Of a stretch of DNA of 36,606 bases, positions 16,077 through 25,600 are shown piece by piece. The stretch is taken from contig JAQTZZ010000038.1 in assembly GCA_028687545.1 (NCBI GenBank), forward strand, positions 1 through 36,606. The letters are read 5' to 3'. The stretch's first letter is position 1, and every line of letters starts with the position of its first letter. Source of the DNA: Candidatus Wallbacteria bacterium (GTDB taxonomy: Bacteria > Muiribacteriota > JAQTZZ01). Under the pieces are notes generated by a model. It was given only the letters and a program-made list of their open reading frames with translations, was not told the origin of the DNA and searched no databases. A program made the position numbers and the translations under genes.

Positions 16077-17797
16077 TCAACCCCCTGAAAATAGAAATTA
16101 AAGCAGACATTCCTGATTTTAATATCGACATAGGCAGGTATTTCGGTAGCAAAAAAAGGGTTCTCGAATCTCAGAAAATAGCGGAAGATCTCCGGCTTGC
16201 AGAGGGTTTCCACAGGTACTGTTCCGAGCGGGAAAAAATCCCCGTTCGTGCCTTCAGCGATCAGCCTTAAAGTCCTGAGATTCGGGTCTTTCCCGATCGG
16301 GCAGGTGTAAAATTTCACACAGGCGGAATAGCCCAGGTTGATTAATTCGACAGCCTTTTTTTTGCTGAATCGGTTATGGCTTCCTTCGTAGAATTCGTCC
16401 CAGCCGTCTGTGATCACGAGCAGACGGCTGCGCTGGTTATCTGCATTGAGATGCATGGAAAGGTTGAACAGGGCATCGTACAATGGAGTCGGACCGGAAT
16501 ATGACCGCTCTTCAAGCTTTTCCTGGGTATTTTTTTCGAAAAACGGGTAACTTTCGCTGAGAGTGAAAATTTCAGCGGAAACATTGGACTGAATTGTAGA
16601 CTGGACCTGGCTGAGGATAGTTTTGGACAGTTGCTCTTCATTAGCGAGACTGCCGCTGGTATCAATGAATATTCCCAGACTGACCGGGATTTCAGGATTC
16701 TCCCAGCGGAAAAGGTCAGCGTCTGTCTTCAGATAGAATTCAAAGTCCCCGCTCTGCATGTCCAGGACATTCTGACCCTGATAATATGCCTGGAAATAAA
16801 TAATCGTTTCCGGGAAATCCGCAGTCGAAATTTTTGAGATGAAGAGCGAAAAGGCATCGCTTTTCCGGCCAGGAATCGGCTGCAGGAAACCTCTGTCGGT
16901 CTGGAAATCCTTGTATGTGCTGATCTGGAATTTCTGCTTGTAATTACCGGACAGGCAGATGTTGCGCGTTTTTCCTGAAGAGAGTTTCTGATATGGATCC
17001 TGATAACGCAGGGCATAAAAAAACTCCAGATTCTGCCTGAGAAAATCTCCGATTTCCTGAGGACTGCATTGTTCCTGATAGATTCCGGCTGTGGAATCCG
17101 CAATAGTTTTGAGGGGGGCCCTGTCCGGATCGTGGCCGAAGCTTCTAAGTATGGCCTTGCAGTTGATTTTGTTCATTCCTGAGATCACGTCCTCGACCTT
17201 GAACTGGGAATAGGGGCGGGGCGAATTCAGGACAGCCTGATCATTCCCGTCTGATAAGACGATGAAAAATTTTGGCGAGAGTAAATTCTGTTGCTTTTTC
17301 GCTTCGAAATAAAGCAGGTCCCAGAGCCTGGTGGAACCACCAGGCTTCACTTTTGAAAGATCGAAGTTTACTTTGGAATTTTCCTGAAATTCGGTTGCCT
17401 GAGACAACCTGTCAAACAGGATAAGTTTCAGATAGCAGTCCGGGAGGCTTGTAAGAAGTTCAGGGAAAAAATTCTGGAGACGCAGGAAGCCTTCTTTCAT
17501 GCTGCCGCTTTTATCTATGAAGATCGTGATATATGGTTTTTCATAAAAACTGCTGAGTGTGAAAGGGATTTTAGCAGCTATGGAAAGAGTCACTTCGCCG
17601 GTCCGGATTTTTCTGTAATAGTCATCTCCACCCGGCTTGAACTGCCATAAAATTGAATTCTGCTGTGCGATCTCCACAGAATCGGTGAAATAAGATTCAC
17701 CTCTCAGAAGATCATGAAAAAGAAGCATCAATAATAAGAAGAGATATCGAGACACAGCTGTTGAAGGACCCTGAAATAAAATCCGTGTGTAATTCAA
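16034..17797 (-). CDS. Secreted tandem von Willebrand factor A domain protein
   Basis: This 587-aa exported protein has two VWA domains. A hydrophobic run YLFLLLMLLFHDLL is the signal sequence. VWA1 starts near residue 88: MIDAS DKSGSM (95-100), GGSTRLWDLL and VLSDGND. VWA2 starts near 370: IDTSGS, PTPLYDAL and VITDGWDE. Both metal sites look complete, so both could bind divalent metal and a protein ligand. The frame opens at TTG 17797. A GTG about 15 codons later gives a more ordinary signal peptide, so the start is uncertain. It sits between rpoZ and panE on the minus strand, 18 nt after rpoZ. The partner and role are unknown. Confidence 0.82.
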   Translation of the reverse strand: MNYTRILFQGPSTAVSRYLFLLLMLLFHDLLRGESYFTDSVEIAQQNSILWQFKPGGDDYYRKIRTGEVTLSIAAKIPFTLSSFYEKPYITIFIDKSGSMKEGFLRLQNFFPELLTSLPDCYLKLILFDRLSQATEFQENSKVNFDLSKVKPGGSTRLWDLLYFEAKKQQNLLSPKFFIVLSDGNDQAVLNSPRPYSQFKVEDVISGMNKINCKAILRSFGHDPDRAPLKTIADSTAGIYQEQCSPQEIGDFLRQNLEFFYALRYQDPYQKLSSGKTRNICLSGNYKQKFQISTYKDFQTDRGFLQPIPGRKSDAFSLFISKISTADFPETIIYFQAYYQGQNVLDMQSGDFEFYLKTDADLFRWENPEIPVSLGIFIDTSGSLANEEQLSKTILSQVQSTIQSNVSAEIFTLSESYPFFEKNTQEKLEERSYSGPTPLYDALFNLSMHLNADNQRSRLLVITDGWDEFYEGSHNRFSKKKAVELINLGYSACVKFYTCPIGKDPNLRTLRLIAEGTNGDFFPLGTVPVETLCKPEIFRYFLRFENPFFATEIPAYVDIKIRNVCFNFYFQGVEWQLTPLPLSEQAR

Positions 17798-17815
17798 TCC
17801 GACATTTAGGAGAGG

Positions 17816-18052
17816 CTAAGACTGCTGGAGCCTGGATGCCATGAGCGCAGATCTCTTGATCTTGAATTCCTCGGGAGTCAGAAGCTTGATCAGGATTTTT
17901 TCCTGGAGAAGTTCCTTGATGGCGTTGTCGATGGCTTTCTGAGCCGGCACATTGTAAACCTTCTGGATCACTGATGCCCGCTTGAAGATGGCTGTTGTCA
18001 GGAAGTATTTGTTGGGATATTTCTTCTGCAACTCAAAAGGAATCTTGAACAT
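17816..18052 (-). CDS. rpoZ: RNA polymerase omega subunit-like protein
   Basis: This 78-aa protein resembles omega, the small RNA polymerase subunit that helps assemble beta prime. The pattern KKYPNKYFLTTAIFKRASVI matches the omega core (x-NRFxLVLxAxKRAxQL), followed by a helix with AIDNAIKELLQEKI. The longer frame begins 60 nt upstream, but ggagg lies seven nt before the ATG at 18052, which also gives the normal omega N-terminus, so I choose that start. It leads a minus-strand unit with the VWA gene and panE and is divergent from rubrerythrin. The match is diverged, so a look-alike small protein is possible. Confidence 0.68.
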   Translation of the reverse strand: MFKIPFELQKKYPNKYFLTTAIFKRASVIQKVYNVPAQKAIDNAIKELLQEKILIKLLTPEEFKIKRSALMASRLQQS

Positions 18053-18208
18053 TTCACGCCCTCCGTCAAGTTCGAACTTAATAAATCTAAGCGAATTGTC
18101 AGCAATTTTCAACAGTTTCCGCCTGAATTTATGACCAGCTGACCTTTTTTAGCCTTTTTCAGAGTGCAGGAGTAAATTTTCAGTTTTCCTTTTTCCGGAT
18201 CAGATGTC

Positions 18209-18237
18209 TTGAACACTTGCAAAACTCGATGTTCTAT
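18209..18237 (+). promoter_or_regulatory. Possible rubrerythrin promoter
   Basis: TTGAAC (18209-18214) and TTCTAT (18232-18237) are 17 nt apart, about 60 nt before the rubrerythrin ATG. The -10 box is weak. No PerR or Fur box was recognised. Confidence 0.3.
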
Positions 18238-18296
18238 AGGAAAATGTTGTTGCAGGCTGTGCATTTTGTTAAAAAATAGAGTTGTCAGGAGGAAAA

Positions 18297-18872
18297 ATGG
18301 GAAAACTGAAGGGATCAAAGACTGAAAAAAATCTGCTGTTATCCTTTGCCGGGGAATCGCAGGCCCGTAATCGCTATACCTACTTCGCAGGTGCGGCAAG
18401 GAAAGAGGGTTATCAGCAGATTGCAGCGATATTCGAGGAAACTGCCGGGCAGGAAAAAGAACATGCCAAGAGGTTTTACAGCTTTCTGGAAGGCGGAGAA
18501 GTGGAAATCACAGCCTGTTTTCCGGCAGGTGTGATCGGGACGACCCTGGAAAATCTGAAAGCAGCTGCAGCAGGTGAACATCTGGAACAGACCCGGATTT
18601 ATCCGGAATTCGCTAAAACTGCCCGTAAAGAGGGATTCAAGGACATGGGGTTACTTTGGGACAAGATTTCCGTAGCCGAAACCCAGCATGAAAAACGCTA
18701 CCGCGCTCTTGCTGCAAATCTTGAAAAAGGAAGGGTTTTCAAGAAAAACCAGAAAGTAACCTGGCGCTGCCTTAACTGCGGTTATCTCCACGAAGGAAAA
18801 GAGGCACCGGAAAAATGCCCCGCTTGCGCCCATCCGCAGGACTATTTCGAGTTGCTCGGTGAAAACTGGTAA
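18297..18872 (+). CDS. rbr: Rubrerythrin
   Basis: Rubrerythrin is a cytoplasmic diiron-rubredoxin enzyme that reduces hydrogen peroxide in anaerobes. This 191-aa protein has the erythrin four-helix part with diiron ligands in FAGESQARNRY, EETAGQEKEHA, AAGEHLEQ and SVAETQHEKRY, and a C-terminal rubredoxin-like Fe site CLNCGY...CPACAHPQDYFEL (residues about 158-186). The ATG at 18297 follows aggagg by four nt, overriding a TTG five codons earlier. It is the first gene of the oxygen-defence cluster that continues past an octamer-repeat element to 22126. Confidence 0.97.
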   Translation: MGKLKGSKTEKNLLLSFAGESQARNRYTYFAGAARKEGYQQIAAIFEETAGQEKEHAKRFYSFLEGGEVEITACFPAGVIGTTLENLKAAAAGEHLEQTRIYPEFAKTARKEGFKDMGLLWDKISVAETQHEKRYRALAANLEKGRVFKKNQKVTWRCLNCGYLHEGKEAPEKCPACAHPQDYFELLGENW

Positions 18873-18897
18873 GACGCAAAAGAAATTCCGATTGGGT

Positions 18898-18991
18898 AAT
18901 GAAAGAAGTTTGTAGGTCAGTAGGTTAGTATGTTAGTAGGTTTGGAGAAGAGAATTTCATACCAACCTACAAACCTACTAACTTACCAACC
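18898..18991. repeat. Inverted array of 8-nt units, copy 1
   Basis: After aatgaaagaagtttgta, units ggtcagta, ggttagta and tgttagta repeat. After a short spacer (ggagaagagaatttcat) the reverse complements of such units return (accaacctac, aaacctact, aacttacc). The array could fold into one long hairpin. The first 17 nt are identical to those of a second array at 33064. Confidence 0.8.
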
Positions 18992-19026
18992 GCTTTGGAT
19001 GATTAAAGATTCATTGAAGGTGACTT

Positions 19027-19284
19027 ATGAGCAAAAATGTACTGTTAATCCTGATTGGCAAAAGGAAAGACACTGCAATTAATGTGCAGAAGGTCCTCAC
19101 AGCCTGGGGCTGCATGATCAAGACCAGGCTCGGCATCCACGATGGAGTTCTGGATCACTGTTCAGACACCGGACTTCTGATGCTGGAAATGGTGGGGGAG
19201 CATGACAAGCTCGCTGAACTTGAAGCGAAGCTCAATATTCTCCCCAATGTCAAAGCCCAGCTGGTAACTCTCACACTAAATTAG
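19027..19284 (+). CDS. Small ACT-like protein, TM1266 family
   Basis: This 85-aa protein resembles the ACT/NikR-like fold family around Thermotoga TM1266, annotated as a putative iron-only hydrogenase system regulator. Recognisable parts are the first strand [25 protein letters not shown], the middle [10 protein letters not shown] and [21 protein letters not shown], and the last strand PNVKAQLV. Members are thought to bind small ligands and control metal or hydrogenase genes, but none is firmly characterised. The gene has a good gaaggtga ribosome site, and 11 nt separate it from desulfoferrodoxin. No hydrogenase maturation genes are nearby. Its position suggests a redox- or metal-sensing role in oxygen defence. 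Confidence 0.65.
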   Translation: MSKNVLLILIGKRKDTAINVQKVLTAWGCMIKTRLGIHDGVLDHCSDTGLLMLEMVGEHDKLAELEAKLNILPNVKAQLVTLTLN

Positions 19285-19295
19285 CAGGAGGAAAA

Positions 19296-19673
19296 ATGGC
19301 AAAGATACTGGGTATTTTCAAATGCGAAGTATGCGGCAACATTGTGGAAGTGGTTCATGAAGGCGGAGGAGTGCTTTCATGCTGCGGACAGCCCATGAAA
19401 TTTTTTGAGGAAAAGACTGCTGACTCCAGCAAGGAAAAGCATGTACCGGTAGTGGAGAAGACTGCCACTGGTTTCAGAGTGGTGGTCGGCAGCACAATGC
19501 ATCCGATGGAGGAAAAGCATTATATCGAGTGGATAGAGCTGCTCGCAGACAATGTTTCCTACCTGAAATTTCTCAAGCCAGGCGACAAGCCTGAAGCAGT
19601 TTTCTGCACAGAAGCAAAGACAGCGACTGTCAGGGAATTTTGCAACGTACATGGACTATGGAGAAATGCTTGA
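19296..19673 (+). CDS. dfx: Desulfoferrodoxin (superoxide reductase)
   Basis: This two-iron superoxide reductase turns superoxide into hydrogen peroxide without making oxygen. The N-terminal desulforedoxin domain has the FeCys4 site CEVCG (residues 10-14) and SCCGQPM. The neelaredoxin domain has [19 protein letters not shown] and CNVHGLW, which supply the four His and one Cys of the catalytic iron. The glutamate and lysine of EKHVP are the usual active-site pair. The 125-aa length is normal. It has an excellent aggagg ribosome site, lies next to the TM1266-like gene, and hands peroxide to rubrerythrin in the same cluster. Confidence 0.97.
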   Translation: MAKILGIFKCEVCGNIVEVVHEGGGVLSCCGQPMKFFEEKTADSSKEKHVPVVEKTATGFRVVVGSTMHPMEEKHYIEWIELLADNVSYLKFLKPGDKPEAVFCTEAKTATVREFCNVHGLWRNA

Positions 19674-19698
19674 GTTGGAGAGCCTGAATGGGGGAAGA

Positions 19699-20913
19699 AT
19701 GAACGGCGCATATTCGGCAATCAGAGTCACTGAACGTGTCTACTGGGTTGGAGCCAGGGACTGGGCGGTGAGGAATTTCCACGGTTACGAAACAGACCGC
19801 GGCACTACCTATAATGCTTACCTTGTGATGGGTGACAAGCCTATCCTGATCGATACTGTCAAAGCTCAGTTTTTCCCTGAGATGATGGCCAGAATCACAT
19901 CTGTTACCGACCCGGGGAACATCAGGTATATAATCAGCAATCATGCGGAAATGGATCATTCGGGAGCCCTGCCCCAGACCATCGCGGCAGTCAAACCTGA
20001 AGCTGTCTATGCTTCAGCGCTGGGAGTCAAAGCGCTTTCAGAACATTTTCACCTCAAAGAAGAGATCAGGGCAGTCCGAAACGGCGAAAAACTCTGCCTT
20101 GGCAATCAGGAGTTCTCATTTCTGGAGACCAGGATGCTGCACTGGCCGGACAGCATGGTCAGTTACCTCAGCGGAGATGGGATTCTCTTTTCGCAGGATG
20201 GCTTTGGAATGCATCTTTGCTCCACAGAACTTTATGCCGACGAACTCCCGAAAGACATTCTCTACCATGAAGCTTCCAAATACTTTGCCAACATCCTGAT
20301 GCCTTATTCAGGACTGGTGAAAAAGCTTGTGTCTGATCTGCCTAATCTTGGTTTGCATATCAGTATGCTTGCGCCTGACCACGGGCCTGTCTGGAGGAGG
20401 CTCGAGGACATTTCATACATCATCGGACTCTGGGGAAACTGGTCTTTGCAGAAGCCGAGCAGAAAAGCAGTGATCTTCTATGACACGATGTGGGGAAGTA
20501 CTGCTTCCATGGCTTCAGCCATTTCTGAAGGCCTGATCGAAGGTGGCTGTTCGGTAAAGCTGATGCCTCTTCAGAGTTGTCACCGCAGCAGTGTAGCTGC
20601 AGAACTGCTGGAAGCCGGAGCTCTGCTGGCAGGATCTCCCACTATCAACAACGGTATTTTCCCTTCAGTGGCCGATGTGATGACTTACTTAAAGGGTTTG
20701 AAGCCGCAGAACAAAGTCGGCACAAGTTTCGGGTCCTACGGATGGGGAGGGGAAGCAGCAGGACAGCTCTCTGAATTTCTGAAATGCATGAATCTTGAAC
20801 AGGCAGGGGAACCCTTGAAAGTGAAGTATGTCCCGGATCAGACTGCACTCCGCCTTTGCCGCGAACTGGGTTCCAAAATCGCTCTGGCGCTCCAGAAAAA
20901 ATGTTCCCCCTGA
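19699..20913 (+). CDS. roo: Rubredoxin:oxygen oxidoreductase / A-type flavodiiron protein
   Basis: This 404-aa flavodiiron protein reduces oxygen to water or nitric oxide to N2O using electrons from rubredoxin. The metallo-beta-lactamase half has the diiron ligands in [22 protein letters not shown] and APDHGPVW. The C-terminal flavodoxin half (from about residue 255) opens with the FMN phosphate loop [12 protein letters not shown] and has SPTINN and [10 protein letters not shown]. The frame opens 48 nt earlier inside dfx. The ATG at 19699 behind ggggaag gives the normal N-terminus [13 protein letters not shown]. Eleven nt separate it from the rubredoxin fusion that probably feeds it. Confidence 0.95.
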   Translation: MNGAYSAIRVTERVYWVGARDWAVRNFHGYETDRGTTYNAYLVMGDKPILIDTVKAQFFPEMMARITSVTDPGNIRYIISNHAEMDHSGALPQTIAAVKPEAVYASALGVKALSEHFHLKEEIRAVRNGEKLCLGNQEFSFLETRMLHWPDSMVSYLSGDGILFSQDGFGMHLCSTELYADELPKDILYHEASKYFANILMPYSGLVKKLVSDLPNLGLHISMLAPDHGPVWRRLEDISYIIGLWGNWSLQKPSRKAVIFYDTMWGSTASMASAISEGLIEGGCSVKLMPLQSCHRSSVAAELLEAGALLAGSPTINNGIFPSVADVMTYLKGLKPQNKVGTSFGSYGWGGEAAGQLSEFLKCMNLEQAGEPLKVKYVPDQTALRLCRELGSKIALALQKKCSP

Positions 20914-20924
20914 AAGGATTAGAA

Positions 20925-21701
20925 ATGTCGAATGTTGACGGCAATGCTTTTCGTTCAATATCTTACGGGCTCTATGTAATAAATTCACTCTGCGGTGAAA
21001 AAATCAATGGTCAGATCGCCAATGTACTGAACCAGGTCACGAATGAACCGCAGCGGATCGTCACAGCACTTAATAAGAAGAACCTCACTCATGAATATGT
21101 AATGCAGAGCGGTTTGCTGGGAATCTCTGTGCTTGAGCAGGACACACCCATGAAATTCATCGGCAGTTTCGGCTTCAAATCCGGCCGGGAGATTGATAAA
21201 TTCGCGGGGATCAGATTTATCCGCAACCTCACCGGAGTTCCGCTGGTCACCGATTACAGCCTGGCCTGGTTTGAGGCGCAGGTGATCAAAACTGTGGATG
21301 TGGGGACTCATACCCTTTTCGTGGCTGATATACTTGCTTGTGCTGAAGTAAAGAAAGGCATACCAATGACCTATGCCTATTATCACCAGGTGAAAAATGG
21401 CAGATCGCCTGAAAATGCACCGACATTTGTGGCTCCAGCCGGAGGAAAGTCTGAGATCAGGAATCAGGTAGAAAATACCGAAAAAAAACTTGAACCAATC
21501 CCAGAAGTAAAAATCGAGAATAATCAGAAAGGGGATGCGAAGATGAAAAAGTATGTCTGCCAGGTTTGCGGTTATGTTTACGACCCTGCTGCTGGGGATC
21601 CTGAGAATGGAGTGAAGGCCGGAACTGCCTTTGAAAATGTCCCTGAGACATGGGTCTGCCCAGTCTGCGGGGTAGGGAAAAACGAGTTTGCTGCAGAGTA
21701 A
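20925..21701 (+). CDS. hrb: High-molecular-weight rubredoxin (flavin reductase-rubredoxin fusion)
   Basis: This 258-aa protein joins a flavin reductase domain (residues 1-165; [52 protein letters not shown]) to a rubredoxin domain (about 205-255; [19 protein letters not shown]...WVCPVCG). A Glu/Lys-rich linker separates them. In Moorella the same fusion, Hrb, takes electrons from NADH and gives them to the flavodiiron protein encoded beside it, so the pair here is likely an NAD(P)H-dependent oxygen or NO reductase. The start is ATG 20925 with aaagga seven nt upstream; longer readings overlap roo without a better ribosome site. Confidence 0.93.
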   Translation: MSNVDGNAFRSISYGLYVINSLCGEKINGQIANVLNQVTNEPQRIVTALNKKNLTHEYVMQSGLLGISVLEQDTPMKFIGSFGFKSGREIDKFAGIRFIRNLTGVPLVTDYSLAWFEAQVIKTVDVGTHTLFVADILACAEVKKGIPMTYAYYHQVKNGRSPENAPTFVAPAGGKSEIRNQVENTEKKLEPIPEVKIENNQKGDAKMKKYVCQVCGYVYDPAAGDPENGVKAGTAFENVPETWVCPVCGVGKNEFAAE

Positions 21702-21726
21702 TTCACTGATTCAGGAAAACCGATCT

Positions 21727-21754
21727 GTAGAGACATGCCATGGCATGTCTTTAC
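21727..21754. repeat. GTAG...CTAC palindrome, copy 3
   Basis: Fourteen bases (gtagagacatgcca) pair fully with the next fourteen (tggcatgtctttac), allowing one G-T pair, with no loop. The outer GTAR/YTAC ends and 28-nt size match the copy at 34420. It lies between hrb and the AhpD-like gene. Confidence 0.8.
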
Positions 21755-21784
21755 TTTTATGGGTGATTTTATCTGAGAGATAAT

Positions 21785-22126
21785 ATGAAAAAAAACAAGG
21801 CAACAGATTTCAACAAGGAACGCGAGAGGCTGAATGAAATAGTGATGAAATATGCCAATACAGGCATTAAACGCTTTTACAACCTGGACTGGAATGCCTA
21901 TCAGGCCGGCGCACTTGACTGTAAAACCAAAGAACTGCTGGGTCTGACTGCATCACTTGTTCTGCGCTGCGACGATTGCATCAGCTATCACATGATTCAG
22001 TGTCACAAGAGCGGAATCAGCAGTGAGGAAATAGTGGAAGCTCTGAATATCGGATTGATTGTCGGAGGTTCAATTACAATCCCCCATCTCAGACGTGCAC
22101 TTGATCTATGGGATAAGATTGTTTAA
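21785..22126 (+). CDS. AhpD-like carboxymuconolactone decarboxylase family protein
   Basis: This 113-aa helical protein of the CMD/AhpD family has the redox centre RCDDCISYHM (CxxC plus His, residues about 59-68), preceded by KTKELLGLTASLVL and followed by GISSEEIVEALNIGLIVGG and an IPHLRRAL end. AhpD-type members reduce peroxide-linked disulfides and work as multimers; true decarboxylases of this family lack the CxxC. The gene is at the end of the oxygen-defence cluster, 83 nt after hrb, with only a weak ribosome site (gagagataat). An alkylhydroperoxidase-like or thiol-transfer role is likely. Confidence 0.88.
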   Translation: MKKNKATDFNKERERLNEIVMKYANTGIKRFYNLDWNAYQAGALDCKTKELLGLTASLVLRCDDCISYHMIQCHKSGISSEEIVEALNIGLIVGGSITIPHLRRALDLWDKIV

Positions 22127-22173
22127 CTAATCAAAGATCATTTTATGCCGAATTTGAATTTTTCAAGTGCCTC

Positions 22174-22204
22174 TTGGACAACAGGCTGACGGAAATGATA
22201 TAAT
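22174..22204 (+). promoter_or_regulatory. Promoter for the 135-aa protein and TPR-kinase unit
   Basis: A TTGGAC/TGGACA -35 box (22174-22180) and a perfect TATAAT (22199-22204) are 18-19 nt apart. TGA directly before TATAAT gives an extended -10. Transcription would start near 22211, about 36 nt before the first ATG. Confidence 0.65.
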
Positions 22205-22246
22205 CTAAACACGCTTTAGATTCTAAACAAGACATTGGAGTAAACG

Positions 22247-22654
22247 ATGAGACGGATCGACCCTAAAAGAGTGGAACAGACCCGCGACCTGCAGCGCGAG
22301 CGGGTGGAAAAATTCATGGATGACCCGCTATATGAAACGATCGACCTGCTGGCACAGGAAATCAAGGGCAAGACTGTGGAAGTGAGCAACAGCCGGAATC
22401 CGGCAGACAGGAAAAAGGTGCATATCGACAGCGTCACTACAACTTATGTTCCAGGCAATTCACTGACCAACAAGTTTATCAAGCTGATTGATAACGGGGT
22501 GGAAGTGATGAAATTTGACATACCTACAGACATCAAAGTCAAGGGCAATCGTTTTACACTGGACTATTCAGAGAAAAACATGGACAAGGTTATCATGAAA
22601 AGTTTCAAACTCAAGGGATCCGACTACCTAGAGGTCTACCTTGATGTGATCTAA
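22247..22654 (+). CDS. Conserved-looking hypothetical protein upstream of kinase
   Basis: I do not recognise this 135-aa cytoplasmic-type protein. Residues 1-45 are charged and helical (RRIDPKRVEQTRDLQRERVE...), and residues 45-135 look like alternating strands (KKVHIDSVTTTYVP, NGVEVMKFDIPTDIKV, NRFTLDYSEK, DYLEVYLDVI), suggesting a small beta fold. It has no signal peptide and no membrane segment. ggag lies eight nt before the ATG, behind a good promoter. The kinase gene starts five nt after its stop, so it may be a kinase substrate, ligand or regulator; this is position-based inference. Confidence 0.82.
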   Translation: MRRIDPKRVEQTRDLQRERVEKFMDDPLYETIDLLAQEIKGKTVEVSNSRNPADRKKVHIDSVTTTYVPGNSLTNKFIKLIDNGVEVMKFDIPTDIKVKGNRFTLDYSEKNMDKVIMKSFKLKGSDYLEVYLDVI

Positions 22655-22659
22655 ACAGG

Positions 22660-25600
22660 ATGCATCAAAGAAAAAGGCTTATCCTGTCCGTTTATTGCCT
22701 GTTGCTCTTTTTTCTGGCGCAGGGTTTTCTAACGCCTGGTGAAATCAAGCGGGCCAGAACATTTTTCGAGAATGGCATTGCACGTCTTAATGAAACCAAG
22801 TATAGCGAAGCGATCGGAGAATTTCAGGAATCCCTGAAAATCAACCCTGATCAGAGCGACGCCCATTTTTTTCTTGGTAATGCCCTGAAAATATCCGGAA
22901 ATGCAGAAGGCGGGATCAAGGAATGGCACGAAGCTATCCGCCTTAACAACCGCTGGCTGGAACCGCGTCTTGCGATCGCTGCGACCCTGCGTGAATTGCA
23001 CCGGCCGGCCGAATCCATTGATGAACTTACAAAAATCACACTGATTTTCCCGGAAAAAATAGATATTTTCAGAGAAATCGGAGATGTTCATTTCGAGACC
23101 GGCGATTATGCCCTGGCTTTGAACGCTTATGGCAAAGTACTGAACAGCCATCCTGAAGATCTTGAAACGCTGCATAGAGTGCTTGAATGCTATCGTAAGA
23201 CCGGTGAGCATGACCTGCTGCTCAGTACTGCGGATAGAGTGCTGAAAATCGACAATACAGACAAATCAGCCCGCGCAATCATACCGCTGCCGGTCAAACC
23301 CACGCTTGAACTGAGCCCTGTCCCCATAGCACCCAAACAGACCAGGAAAGTGGAGCTGGAAAAGCTGGTGGAAGAACCGCTGGTGCCTGTCTTTGTCTGG
23401 AAAACTCTGTTTCTGATCCTGATCTTCTCTTTCCTGTTTTATCTATTCCGAAGGCCACTGATACTTGCATTTCTCCCGACTTTTGAAGATTACGAAGCTT
23501 ATCTCAGAATGGCCGGAGAGCTGTTCCCAGCCGAACCCAGGGTGCGGCTGGCACTGGAAAAAGTTTACATCAAAAGAGGAGATTTCCACCGGTTGTCTGA
23601 ACTGCTGACCCCGTTGCCTGATGAGGAAGTGCCGAGGCAGGATCTGGAAAAATACGCCTATTACTGCGAAAAAGCCATGCTGTTTGACAAGGCTGAATTG
23701 GTGATCGAGAGACTGACTTCCTCAAATGCCGAAACCGGGCTCCTGATCCGACTGGCCGGACTGAAGGTAAGACTGAAAAAATTCGATGAAGCCGGTGACA
23801 TATGTTACAAAATACTGGGGAAATCCAAGAGCGAGTTCCATAATTTGATCGGATTCCTGGAAGAACAGCAGAATATTTTCGAGACTGACTTCAAATTCAG
23901 GGAATTGATCGGGAATGTTTATTTTCTGGGTCACGAGTATCAGAAGGCAGGAATAGCTTTTGACTACATTCTGGACAGAGACAGAGAAAACCAGCAGATC
24001 TTGGTAAAAGCCGAAACCTGTGCCAGGGCTTCGCAGAACTGGAAAAAAGCTGCAAGCTACTTGACAAGTCTGTCGGCCTTGAATCCGAAGAATTCTGAAT
24101 TTTACTTAGACCTTGCTGAAGTCAGCTTCAGGGCGGAGAAATACAGGCAGGCAGTGGAAGGTCTGAAATATGTCCTCGATCATTTTGGTTTCCTTGCCCA
24201 GGAAGTGGAAAAGAGGCACGAACAGTATTTCAAGGAACCTGAATACCGCAAAGTTTCTTTGCAGCTGCAGGAACTTCTGGCGAAATCCACCAAGACAGGG
24301 AAAACCGGAAAAAATCAGGAACAGACATTACGCGAAATGATCGCTGCCAACCCGTCAAATCAGGATCTTCGATTCAAGCTGGCAGATCTTCTGTTTTCTC
24401 AACAGCGTAACGAAGATTGCCTGGACGCGCTGAGCGCTGAAGAACTGATCGGAAATCGCGAAACGATTCCAAGGATCAGAAAACTGGTGGAACTGACAGT
24501 AAGCGAGCGCGCTCTCCTGTTACTGACCAGGGCGATGTCTGAACACTCTGATCTGACAACCCTGATCAGCATGTGGATGAAGTACCTTCCAGCTGAGCGG
24601 AAGGGATGTGATTATCATCAGACACTTGCCAGACTCTATGAATTGAAAGGGGATCTGGCCAGATCCTCACACCATCTGCTCCAGGCCTACCGGATAGGAG
24701 GAAAGCCTGAAGCGGAAGCCGTGCATTCTTCGCTCAAGCGTCTCGCCCTCGCGGCTTCCAGTAAAAACATCATCAAATACAGATTCCTGAATCTGTCACT
24801 CGAACTTAACAAATTTCAGGATTACCGTGAAGGAATTCTACCGCTCCTGCTGAATGGACCCAGGCTTGAAAAGGGCCTTTCACTGTTTCTAAGGGGGAAT
24901 AAATACTGTGAAAGCGATGATGCCTTCTGCAGAAATTTGGCAGCACTCGTTTCCTCCAATCCTCTGAATCCGATTCTCCAGGCAGCTTATGCATCGCTAT
25001 TGTCAGAGAAGGGAGACCGGAAAAACGCCAGAAAAGCTCTGGATAAGGCAACCCAGATTTGGCCTGAGTCTTCATGCATCTGCAGGCTCAAGGGGGATCT
25101 GCTGATCCGGGAAGGCATGCTGGAACAAGGGCTGATACTATATGACCAGGCTCTGGATGCTGCACCCCATAACCAGGACCTGAGGCAGGCAGCCGGACAG
25201 CTCAGAGAGAGATTGCTGGAGAAGCAGATTGCCGAAGCCAAGGCCATTCTGGCCGGGACCGCGCTGGATTTCATCCCTGTCATCGTCTTCGGCAATCAGG
25301 TGGATGCCAAACCAGGCAAGTTCTACCGCGAACTTTTCCCTCAGCGGGAAGGGAAGCGGGAATTCGTGCAGATCCAGCTCGGCAAAAAATACCTTGAAAA
25401 ACGCATGTTTGATGATTGCATCAAATTGGTACAGCCTCTTACTTCTGACGAGAGACCTGACTACCGTCTGGAGATAGACCTGATTCTCTGCGAAGCTTAT
25501 TTTGCAAAGAATTACCGGGACCTGGCCCTGGAAAAACTCAGGGAAATCGAAGTTCTTTCTGCAAAATCAACTCCCAAGGACAGGGTAAGGACTCTTTATA

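Noticed and set aside
18898-18991. CRISPR array
   Set aside because: The units are only 8 nt, without spacers, and they invert half-way; no cas gene is near. The same applies at 33064-33186.
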